DNA from: Labilithrix luteola
GTDB taxonomy: Bacteria > Myxococcota_A > Polyangia > Polyangiales > Polyangiaceae
Length of the DNA stretch: 5,636 nucleotides
Direction of reading: 5' to 3'
Assembly: GCA_026225435.1 (NCBI GenBank)
Contig: JAMFST010001213.1
Span: forward strand, 1 to 5,636
Shown here piece after piece: positions 1 to 5,430 of the stretch. The position numbers and the translations under genes are program-made. The notes beneath the pieces were generated by a model. It saw only the letters and a list, made by a program, of their open reading frames with translations, did not search any database and was not told the DNA's origin. Positions within the stretch are counted from its first letter, which is position 1; every line of letters starts with the position of its first letter.

Positions 1-1207
1 CCGCGCCGGCGTCGTCGTGCAGCTCCGCCTCCACCAGCGCCAGGGGCGCGCCGCCGACGACGTCTGCTCGGTAGCAGCCGCCACCGAAGCTCCGGGTGTC
101 GAAGGGGACGCGCGCGCGGCGGCCGATCAACAGCTCGCCATTCGAGCGCACCTGCGCCGCGCCGTAGCCGCTCTGCGTGAGCGAGGCGTCGCGTCGATCG
201 CGCGCGGCGGGGAGCGCCTCGGTCGCGTGCATCCAGGCGACGTCGACCGAGCCCTCGCGCTCGACGGCGGCGTCGTCCTTGGTCTTGGCGAGCACCACCG
301 CGACCAGCCCGCGGCCGACGTGCGGCCGGATGGACAGCTGCCCGGAGAAGCCGATGGGCGAGCAGACGGTGAGGGTCCGATCGGTGCCACCTTCCTTCGC
401 GCGGGCGACGACGCGGCCGGCTCCGTCGAGCACCTCCGCCTCGACGAGCGCGATCTCGTCGTCGGGCACGAGCAGCACGTCGGTGCACGAGCCTTCCTCG
501 GCGGGGAAGGCGATCAAGCTGGGCATGCGCGCGTCGACCGGGATGGCCACGCGCCGCAGCTCCTCCCAGTGCCCGCCGAGCGCGCCGTGATGCTCGCGCA
601 CGCGGTCGGCGAGACCGGGCCAGGCGTCGGCCGCGGTGGGGCCGGTGCTCGCCCCCTTCGCCCCGACCTCGCGGGCGACGGCCGCCGACTTCTCCGGCGG
701 CACCAGGTGAGATCCCAGCGCGACGAGCCCTTCGCCGCTGGCGTCGTGCGCCGTCAGGTAGACCCGCGCCGGATGCGGCGGACAGAGCATCACCGTCGGC
801 TTGGGATCCGACGACTCGTCGATGGCCAGCGGGTTCCCCTCGTCGGCGAAGGCGGCGACGTCGAGATCCTCCACCGACGAGGAGCCGCGCGCGTAGGCCA
901 GCAGGCACATGTCCTTGGGGACGTCGACGAAGGCGCCGACCCGCTCCCCTTCGTTCATCTCGCCGCCGGCAATCAAGGTGAGCGGGCTCGCGCCGAGGGC
1001 GAGCGCCTTCTTCGGCAGATCGCCGAGCACCGAGACGGCGTCGAGCTCTCCGGCGTGCGCGAGCGGCGCGCCGGGTCGCGCGCTGGAGGTGGGCCGGGCG
1101 GCGCAGCCGAGCGCCGAGGAGGCGGCGAGCGTCACCAGCACCAGCCGCGTGGTCGTGGTCCTCATCGTCGTCTGCGTCATCCGAGTCATCCGCTTCCGTC
1201 GGCTCAT
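1..1207 (-). CDS. Putative lipoprotein of three repeated Cys-pair modules, 3' end beyond window
   Basis: The frame stays open from an ATG at 1207 to the left edge: 402 codons visible, C-terminus missing. The start overlaps the upstream gene's stop as ATGA and has a GGAG six bases upstream (1214-1217), which favours this ATG over in-frame ATGs at codons 7, 10 and 15. The N-terminus is basic (MSRRKR...), followed by a hydrophobic stretch at residues 22-33 and ALGC with Cys35. This looks like a type II signal peptide, although Ala at -3 is an imperfect lipobox. The mature part holds three modules of about 140 residues, with cysteines at 101/142, 241/282 and 378 (partner cut off). The first two pairs both have exactly 40 residues between them. 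Module 1 contains VEDLDVAAFADEGNPLA, reminiscent of PPC-type beta-sandwich domains (inference). The protein shares this architecture with the gene upstream. No catalytic motif is seen, and function is unknown. Outer-membrane or periplasmic attachment is inferred. Confidence 0.85.
   Translation of the reverse strand, partial: MSRRKRMTRMTQTTMRTTTTRLVLVTLAASSALGCAARPTSSARPGAPLAHAGELDAVSVLGDLPKKALALGASPLTLIAGGEMNEGERVGAFVDVPKDMCLLAYARGSSSVEDLDVAAFADEGNPLAIDESSDPKPTVMLCPPHPARVYLTAHDASGEGLVALGSHLVPPEKSAAVAREVGAKGASTGPTAADAWPGLADRVREHHGALGGHWEELRRVAIPVDARMPSLIAFPAEEGSCTDVLLVPDDEIALVEAEVLDGAGRVVARAKEGGTDRTLTVCSPIGFSGQLSIRPHVGRGLVAVVLAKTKDDAAVEREGSVDVAWMHATEALPAARDRRDASLTQSGYGAAQVRSNGELLIGRRARVPFDTRSFGGGCYRADVVGGAPLALVEAELHDDAGA
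2..964 (-). repeat. Three protein-level Cys-pair modules in the lipoprotein (third incomplete)
   Basis: From about residue 82, the first cysteines fall at 101, 241 and 378, a period of 140 and 137 residues. The modules share openings such as SCTDVLLV and GCYRADVV, then the pattern LVEAEVLD or LVEAELHD (modules 2 and 3), and a closing cysteine in VMLC or LTVC. The third module is cut by the window edge. Confidence 0.6.
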
Positions 1208-2502
1208 CGCGCGCTCCAGGCGGCGCTCACCATGCGGTAGAGCGCGAGCCCCCAGGCGAGGCCCGAGCCGCGCGCGTCGATGTCGAACGAGGCGCGGTCG
1301 TCGTCGCCGGCGCAGAAGGCGACGGCGGTGGACGACAGGCTCTGCCCGCGATCCCCCTGCATCTCGCGTCCTCCCACGCGCACCCGCAAGCCGACGCCAC
1401 GCGCGCGACCGTGCACCGTCCCCAGCGTGGCGACGTAGCAGGCGCCCGGCTCGATGGAGGTCGAGGCCGCGGTCGCGCCGCTGGCCCCCTCGGCGAGGAA
1501 CACCGGCTCCTCGGGTGGCGGCGGCAGGTGACGCGCTCGCAGCGCCGCAGCGAACCCGGCGCGCGCCTCGGCTCCCCAGACGATCGGCAGGTGCTCGGCG
1601 AGCTTCCAGCTGGCGAACAGCAGCGGCAGCTCGTGATCCGGCTCCGAGCCGGCGAAGGCCAGCGTCACCCGGGTGCGCTTGCCGACGCACAGCTCGAGGT
1701 GCGCATCGGGGGCGTCGGTGCGGTCGCGCGCGAGCACCTCGTCGGTGTCCGCGTCGCGCAGCTCGGCGTCGACGTCGAGCCGGTTGCGATGCGGCGCGTG
1801 CGGCACGTCCGGCGCGAAGAGCTCCACCCGGTCGCATCCTTCGCCGAGCAGGAGCTCGGTCTGCCCGCTGCCGTCGTGCTCGGCGGCGATCGTCCGGCGC
1901 GCCGCCACCTTGGCCCCGTCGCCGCGAGCCCGCGCCTCGGCCGCGTCGATGCGCTTGGTCAGCAGCGGCAGCGGGGGGAAGGGCCCGAGATCGAGCCCCG
2001 GCGGCCCGACCACGCCGACCCGCTCGGGCAGCACCGTGCGCAGCGGCGGGAGCGGCTTGGGCGAGCGCGCCACCACCGTCTCGACCGCGCCGCGCCCGCC
2101 GTCGACCAGGAGCTCCACGTGGGCGAACGCGTCGCCGCAGCGCTCGAGCGTGAGCAGGCCGGCGATGCTGCTCGCGCGGCCGCGATCCGTGTCGCCGGAC
2201 ATCATCGCCAGCGGATCGTCGACCGCGTCGTCGGTGCGCACGTGGAAGCTGAGGCCGCGCGCGCCGACCAGCGCCACGGTGAGGCAGCCGGCGGCCGGTG
2301 TCGCCCCGAGGTCGAGGCCGAAGGTGTCCCCCTCGCTGACGAAGTGCGGCTCGGCGCGCTTCACCGCGGCCCCCGCAGCCGCCCACGACGTGGTCACTCG
2401 CGTCGCCTCCTCGACGAGATCGGCTCGCGCGGAGGGCGCGAGGAGCGACGACGCCAGCGCGAGGAGCGATGCCTGGCGGGCGCGAGCGCGAGCACGCGTC
2501 AC
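1204..2502 (-). CDS. Secreted periplasmic protein with three Cys-pair modules, function unknown
   Basis: This 432-residue protein starts at a GTG at 2502 that overlaps the mec stop as GTGA. A longer reading from 2718 is possible, but it adds 72 Arg-rich residues overlapping mec and buries the signal peptide. From the chosen start there is a basic n-region (TRARARARQ), a hydrophobic core at residues 11-22 and a likely signal peptidase I site, SARA before Asp28. There is no lipobox. The mature protein has exactly six cysteines, one pair per module: 73/122, 223/272 and 355/397. The first two pairs have 48 residues between them and the third has 41. Each first cysteine follows an acidic or Gly-rich turn (AGC, EGC, GAC), and each second one ends a hydrophobic strand (LERC, LELC, VAFC). 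Disulfides within modules are likely but inferred. The modules match those of the downstream lipoprotein. I recognise no enzyme signature. It may be a binding or structural envelope protein. Confidence 0.87.
   Translation of the reverse strand: MTRARARARQASLLALASSLLAPSARADLVEEATRVTTSWAAAGAAVKRAEPHFVSEGDTFGLDLGATPAAGCLTVALVGARGLSFHVRTDDAVDDPLAMMSGDTDRGRASSIAGLLTLERCGDAFAHVELLVDGGRGAVETVVARSPKPLPPLRTVLPERVGVVGPPGLDLGPFPPLPLLTKRIDAAEARARGDGAKVAARRTIAAEHDGSGQTELLLGEGCDRVELFAPDVPHAPHRNRLDVDAELRDADTDEVLARDRTDAPDAHLELCVGKRTRVTLAFAGSEPDHELPLLFASWKLAEHLPIVWGAEARAGFAAALRARHLPPPPEEPVFLAEGASGATAASTSIEPGACYVATLGTVHGRARGVGLRVRVGGREMQGDRGQSLSSTAVAFCAGDDDRASFDIDARGSGLAWGLALYRMVSAAWSAR
1214..1217 (-). promoter_or_regulatory. 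Ribosome-binding site of the lipoprotein gene
   Basis: GGAG lies six bases before the ATG at 1207, within the last codons of the upstream secreted-protein gene. Together with the ATGA overlap it decides the start among four in-frame ATGs at 1207, 1189, 1180 and 1165. Confidence 0.6.
1231..2340 (-). repeat. Three protein-level Cys-pair modules in the secreted protein
   Basis: Residues of about 55-424 divide into three diverged modules whose first cysteines are 150 and 132 residues apart (73, 223, 355). Each has a Gly/acidic turn before its first cysteine, a polar central loop with Asp residues, and a second cysteine at the end of a hydrophobic strand. The similarity is at protein level only. 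I see no DNA-level repetition. Confidence 0.6.
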
Positions 2503-3044
2503 TCGGTGGCGCCGTCCTGGATGCCGTCCTGGATCCGGAGCGGACTCTCGCGGAACGCGCCGTCCGCCCAAACGAACAGCTTCTGCCCGCGCACGCCTTC
2601 GGCCGTCACGTCCACCACGAGATACGCCAGATCGTACGCCGGTCCGCGCCCGCCCATGCTCATCGCGGCGACGTCGGTGTCGGAAAAGTAGGCGCCCACG
2701 TCGAGGTGCGAGTGCCACAGCACCTTGACCGGCCGGTCCGTGGCCGCGCGCGACTCGATGGTCCGGGCGAACTTGCGCGCGTCGACCTCGAAGGACATGC
2801 GCGCCGTGCGCGGGTAGCTCTCGGGATCGAGCGCGTGGAGCTTGTTGGCCAGGTTCTCCAGCGGGATCGTCTCGTCGAGGAGATGGGGCGCGCCGCTGGG
2901 GCCGGCGAGCAGACCGCAGGCCTCCGAGTCGGCCGCGTATGCCTCGATGGCGACGCGGCCCACCTCGGCGAGCGCCGTGGCGGAGAGCACCAGGTTGCCG
3001 TGCACCCAGGCGGGCTTCGGCCCGTGCTTTTCGGAGTCGCTCAC
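2499..3044 (-). CDS. mec: JAMM/Mov34 zinc metalloprotease, Mec-type (CysO-cysteine peptidase)
   Basis: This 181-residue cytosolic protein starts at a GTG at 3044 that overlaps the cysM stop as GTGA. It carries the complete JAMM signature: Glu41 in SEACGLLAG, then HSHLDVGAYFSDTD with His111, His113, Ser121 and Asp124, which fits H-x-H-x7-S-x2-D exactly. His111, His113 and Asp124 would bind zinc, and Glu41 would be the catalytic base. The family includes Mec of M. tuberculosis, which cuts the bond between the carrier CysO and newly made cysteine, and QbsD, which trims the tail of a ThiS-like carrier. Its place directly after cysO and cysM supports the same role. It may also have to process the CysO tail here, because that tail extends past Gly-Gly (inference). 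The C-terminus has a duplicated IQDG from a 12-bp tandem repeat. A longer start at 3389 was rejected because it would read far into cysM. The fold assignment is very secure, the exact substrate less so. Confidence 0.9.
   Translation of the reverse strand: MSDSEKHGPKPAWVHGNLVLSATALAEVGRVAIEAYAADSEACGLLAGPSGAPHLLDETIPLENLANKLHALDPESYPRTARMSFEVDARKFARTIESRAATDRPVKVLWHSHLDVGAYFSDTDVAAMSMGGRGPAYDLAYLVVDVTAEGVRGQKLFVWADGAFRESPLRIQDGIQDGATE
2511..2534. repeat. Perfect 12-bp tandem duplication at the 3' end of mec
   Basis: The 12-mer gccgtcctggat occurs twice without a gap (2511-2522 and 2523-2534). On the coding strand it gives IQDG-IQDG near the Mec C-terminus, in frame. Each copy carries AGGA on the minus strand. 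The downstream copy (2518-2515) lies 12 bases before the GTG of the secreted-protein gene and could help its initiation. The cause is probably replication slippage. Confidence 0.9.
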
Positions 3045-4015
3045 CAGACGGTCTTTCGTTCCCACTTCACCGGAGCAAAGTAGCGGTCTCCGCGGTCGCA
3101 GGCGATGACCACGACGAGCCCCCGCCCTCCCTTGGCCTGCACCTCCTCGGCGATCTTCACCGCCGCGTGCACGTTGGCGCCGGTGGAGTGCCCCACGTGG
3201 AGCCCTTCCTCGCAAGCGAGCCGGTCGGCCATGGTCCAGCCGTCCTCGGTGCCGATGAAGCGCGTCTCGTCGGGCAATTTCGGATCGTAGATCGCCGGCA
3301 CCAGCGCCGACTCGAGGTTCTTCAGCCCGTCGAGCCCGTGGAGCGCCTCGGCCGGTTGCACGGCGACGCAGCGGATCGGACGCCCCCACTCCTTCAAGCG
3401 GCGCGTCGTCCCCATCATCGTCCCGGTGGTGCCGATGCCGGCGACGAAGTGGGTGATGCGGTCGCCGACCGCTTCGAGGATCTCCGCCCCGGTCCCCTCG
3501 TAGTGCGCCTGCGGGTTGGCCGGGTTCGAGTACTGGTCGGCGTGGAAGAAGCGCGCGCTCTCGGTCTTCATCATCTCGGCGACGACGCGGATGGCGCCGT
3601 CGGAGCCTTCGAGCCGGTCGGAGAAGGTCAGCTCGGCGCCGAACGCGCGGGCGATGTCCTTGCGCGCCTGCGACACGTTGGCCGGCATGACCAGGCGAAT
3701 CGGCACGCCCAGCGCCGCGCCGTACATCGCGTAGGCGACGCCGGTGTTACCGCTGGTGGCATCGATCAGCGTCTTGCTCGACGGGTCGCCTGGCTTCAGA
3801 TCACCCGAGGCGATCGCCGCGCGCAGGATCCCCAGCGCGGCGCGATCCTTCACGCTGCCGCCCGGGTTGGCCAGCTCCAGCTTCGCGTAGATGGGCACGT
3901 CGGGCGCGTTGCGCCCCACGTTGCGCAGGCGCACCAGCGGGGTGCGGCCGACCGCTTCGGTCACCCCGTCGATGCGTGCGAGGGTGCGTGACGCAGACGA
4001 TGCCGATCCGCTCAC
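3041..4015 (-). CDS. cysM: PLP-dependent cysteine synthase, CysM type (probable CysO-dependent)
   Basis: This 324-residue enzyme belongs to fold type II of the PLP superfamily. It starts at a GTG at 4015 that overlaps the cysO stop as GTGA. The PLP lysine is Lys56 in NPGGSVKDR. The substrate carboxylate loop is TSGNTG at 87-92, the phosphate-cradle loop is GIGTTG at 193-198, and GHSTGAN (275-281) supplies Ser277 near the pyridine nitrogen. GIGTTGTMMG, NPANPQAHYEGTG (164-176) and the LVPAIYDP segment (238-245) follow the CysM/CysO-cluster type rather than the neighbouring CysK. The expected reaction is beta-replacement on an activated serine (O-phosphoserine in the mycobacterial enzyme) with sulfur from CysO thiocarboxylate, giving a CysO-cysteine adduct for Mec. 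The stretch QPAEALHG (220-227) lacks an obvious counterpart of the Arg220 that I recall as the phosphoserine contact in M. tuberculosis CysM, so the serine donor is uncertain. Length is normal and no damage is seen. Confidence 0.92.
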   Translation of the reverse strand: MSGSASSASRTLARIDGVTEAVGRTPLVRLRNVGRNAPDVPIYAKLELANPGGSVKDRAALGILRAAIASGDLKPGDPSSKTLIDATSGNTGVAYAMYGAALGVPIRLVMPANVSQARKDIARAFGAELTFSDRLEGSDGAIRVVAEMMKTESARFFHADQYSNPANPQAHYEGTGAEILEAVGDRITHFVAGIGTTGTMMGTTRRLKEWGRPIRCVAVQPAEALHGLDGLKNLESALVPAIYDPKLPDETRFIGTEDGWTMADRLACEEGLHVGHSTGANVHAAVKIAEEVQAKGGRGLVVVIACDRGDRYFAPVKWERKTVW

Positions 4016-4296
4016 GCGCCGCCAGCGCCTCCCGCCATGGCCGGCACGATGCTGACCTCGCCCCCCTTCACTTCTGTCGACAGACCACCGGTGAAGCGCG
4101 CGTCTTCCTCGCCGACGTAGATGTTGATGAAGCGGCGGATCCCCTTCTCGTCGACCAGGCGATCCTTGATGCCCGGGTGGCGCTTCTCGAGGTCGTCGAT
4201 GACGGCGCCGAGCGTGCCGCCCTGGGCCTTCACTTCGTCGGAGCCGCCGGTGAGCGTGCGGAGGGGTGCGGGGATGCGGACGGTGGTTTCGGACAT
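4012..4296 (-). CDS. cysO: ThiS/MoaD-family sulfur carrier, CysO type, with extended C-terminus
   Basis: This 94-residue beta-grasp protein has an N-terminal strand (TTVRIPAPLRTLTGG), a helix around residues 29-40 (LGAVIDDLEKRHPG), the RRFINIYVGEEDARF strand region (54-68) and the C-terminal SIVPAMAGG. These match CysO-type carriers, in which the terminal glycine is converted to a thiocarboxylate that donates sulfur to CysM. The start at 4296 has a good ribosome-binding site, GAGGA five bases upstream. Oddly, the protein does not stop after the diglycine (Gly89-Gly90) but continues Ala-Gly-Gly-Ala. The sequence GGA is thus repeated twice, and as encoded no free terminal Gly-Gly exists for adenylation. 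Either a protease must remove one residue (leaving GlyGly92-93) or four residues (leaving GlyGly89-90), or the tail is tolerated. The activating enzyme is not in the window. The gene sits 48 nt after cysK and overlaps cysM by 4 nt. Confidence 0.9.
   Translation of the reverse strand: MSETTVRIPAPLRTLTGGSDEVKAQGGTLGAVIDDLEKRHPGIKDRLVDEKGIRRFINIYVGEEDARFTGGLSTEVKGGEVSIVPAMAGGAGGA
4028..4033 (-). promoter_or_regulatory. Shine-Dalgarno-like site for cysM inside the cysO diglycine codons
   Basis: GGGAGG on the minus strand spans the last base of codon 88 and most of codons 89-90, which encode the CysO diglycine. It lies 12 bases before the cysM GTG at 4015, which is rather far but the best site available. 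The extra Ala-Gly-Gly-Ala codons of cysO fill the gap between this site and the start. Confidence 0.45.
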
Positions 4297-4301
4297 GGGA
4301 T

Positions 4302-4306
4302 TCCTC
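4302..4306 (-). promoter_or_regulatory. Ribosome-binding site of cysO
   Basis: GAGGA reads on the minus strand five bases before the cysO ATG at 4296. It is the clearest free-standing Shine-Dalgarno site in the operon. cysO thus has its own strong initiation signal, while the four genes after it rely on stop/start overlaps. Confidence 0.7.
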
Positions 4307-4344
4307 AGGTCAGGTCGGACAGAGACACGTTTCGATGCCGGCGG

Positions 4345-5334
4345 TCAGCTCGCCGTGCCGGGGAAGTAGCCGGCGAGGCTGAAGTAGCGCTCGCCGGTAT
4401 CGCACAGGATGGTCACCACGTCCTTGCCGGGGCCGAGCTCGCGGGCGACCACGAGCGCCGCGTGCACGTTGGCGCCGGCGCTGATGCCGACCAGCAAGCC
4501 GCACTCGCGCGCCAGGCGGTCCTTGGCGGTCCACGCGTCCTCGTCGCGCACCGTGCGCACCTCGTCGACTAGCTCGCCGTCGTAGTTGGCGGGGACGAAG
4601 CCGGCGGCGAGCCCCTGGATCTTGCTGGGGCCGCGCTCGCCGCGGGAGATGGTGGCGCAGCTGTCCGGCTCGACGGCGACGATCCGCGTCGCCGGCTTCC
4701 TGTTGCCGGCATGCGTCCAGAGCGCGCGGGCGACCCCGGTGATGGTCCCGCCGGTGCCGACGCCCGCGACGAAGGCGTCCAGCTTGCCGCTCATCTGCTC
4801 GAGGATCTCCACCCCGGTGGTCTCCTCGTGCGCGCGCGGGTTGGCCGGGTTCTCGAACTGCGAGGGGGAGAACGCCCCCGGACGCGCCGCCGCCAGCTCC
4901 TCGGCCCGGCGCATCGCCCCGTCCATCTGCTCCTCGGGAGGAGTCAGCACGATCTGCGCGCCGAGCGCTTCCAGGAGCTGCCGGCGCTCGAGGCTCATGC
5001 TCTCGGGCATCGTGAGGATGCAGCGGTAGCCCTTCACCGCGCAGACGAGCGCCATGCCGATGCCGGTGTTCCCGCTGGTCGGCTCGACGACCACCCCGCC
5101 CGGCTTGAGCTTCCCGTCACGCTCGGCGCGCTCGAGGATCGCCAGGCACATGCGGTCCTTCACCGAGCCGCCGGGGTTCGCCTGCTCCATCTTGGCCCAC
5201 AGACGCGCGCGGCCTCGCTCCTCACGCTCGCGCTCGGCCTCGTCCCGCCCGAAGCGCAGGCGCACCAGCGGCGTCTTGCCCACGAGCTCGAGCACCGATT
5301 CGACCACCGCCAGCGATGTGGAGCCTCCGGACAT
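4345..5334 (-). CDS. cysK: Cysteine synthase A, O-acetylserine sulfhydrylase type
   Basis: This 329-residue PLP enzyme starts at an ATG at 5334 and is first in the minus-strand operon. The N-terminal SVLELVGKTPLVRL (13-26) is the family's usual opening. The PLP lysine is Lys59 in NPGGSVKDR. TSGNTGIG (86-93) is the substrate-binding loop, GVGTGGTITG (191-200) the phosphate loop, and GISAGAN (283-289) contains Ser285 near the pyridine nitrogen. QFENPANPRAHEETTG (159-174), SKIQGLAAGFVP (237-248) and the ILCDTGERYFS end are typical of CysK rather than CysM. The enzyme makes cysteine from O-acetylserine and sulfide in the cytosol. It is paralogous to the CysM two genes downstream, giving the operon both a free-sulfide and a carrier-bound sulfur enzyme. 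A charged segment at about residues 29-44 (rich in Arg and Glu) looks longer than usual between the first strand and AKME. No strong ribosome-binding site precedes the start. A CysO-dependent role cannot be excluded. Confidence 0.93.
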   Translation of the reverse strand: MSGGSTSLAVVESVLELVGKTPLVRLRFGRDEAEREREERGRARLWAKMEQANPGGSVKDRMCLAILERAERDGKLKPGGVVVEPTSGNTGIGMALVCAVKGYRCILTMPESMSLERRQLLEALGAQIVLTPPEEQMDGAMRRAEELAAARPGAFSPSQFENPANPRAHEETTGVEILEQMSGKLDAFVAGVGTGGTITGVARALWTHAGNRKPATRIVAVEPDSCATISRGERGPSKIQGLAAGFVPANYDGELVDEVRTVRDEDAWTAKDRLARECGLLVGISAGANVHAALVVARELGPGKDVVTILCDTGERYFSLAGYFPGTAS

Positions 5335-5430
5335 TGCGCGGCCGAAGCATCGCGGCGCGCTCGCCTCCGGTCAATCTGTTCGGCGCGTTCCAGCCCGTTC
5401 TCGGACCGACCGCTGTACCATCCGCGCCCC
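5335..5430. promoter_or_regulatory. Divergent promoter region between cysK operon and M19 dipeptidase
   Basis: This 96-bp gap separates two outward-facing genes, so promoters for both should lie here or just inside the genes. On the minus strand TTGACC (5374-5369) resembles a -35 box, but the hexamer 17 bases further on, GATGCT, is a poor -10. On the plus strand TACCAT (5416-5421) resembles a -10 box only 9 bases before the ATG, with no matching -35. I see no strong operator palindrome and no riboswitch-like structure. The position is secure, the individual boxes are weak. Confidence 0.45.

Noticed and set aside
17..1240. 407-codon open frame on the plus strand
   Set aside because: It is the exact codon-for-codon antisense of the lipoprotein gene. 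Its protein is Arg/Gly/His-rich with no recognisable domain, while the minus strand gives a signal peptide, regular cysteine modules and an ATGA overlap.
909..2153. 414-codon plus-strand frame rich in Arg, Ala and Pro
   Set aside because: It is a composition artefact of GC-rich DNA. It is low complexity, overlaps two well-supported minus-strand genes and has no family signature.
2503..2718. Longer N-terminus for the secreted protein, starting at 2718
   Set aside because: It adds 72 Arg-rich residues that overlap the mec coding sequence and places the signal peptide internally. The GTG at 2502 overlaps the mec stop as the other junctions do.
1411..2728. Two long overlapping plus-strand frames (1411-2691 and 1673-2728)
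   Set aside because: Both lie antisense to the secreted-protein gene, and both give biased Arg/Ser/His-rich translations without domains.
3045..3389. Longer N-terminus for mec, starting at 3389
   Set aside because: The added 115 residues are out-of-frame cysM sequence, Arg/Gly-rich and unlike any JAMM protein. The GTG at 3044 gives the normal length and a 4-nt overlap.
2939..3991. 350-codon plus-strand frame antisense to cysM and mec
   Set aside because: The minus strand encodes two enzymes with intact catalytic motifs. This frame has none.
4307..4316. AGGTC-AGGTC tandem pentamer in the cysK-cysO gap
   Set aside because: Two copies of a 5-mer are expected by chance, and no palindrome or conserved spacing suggests an operator.
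5416..5421. TACCAT as a -10 box giving a near-leaderless dipeptidase mRNA
   Set aside because: There is no acceptable -35 box at 16-18 bases and TACCAT matches only four of six consensus positions, so it is not listed as a promoter by itself.
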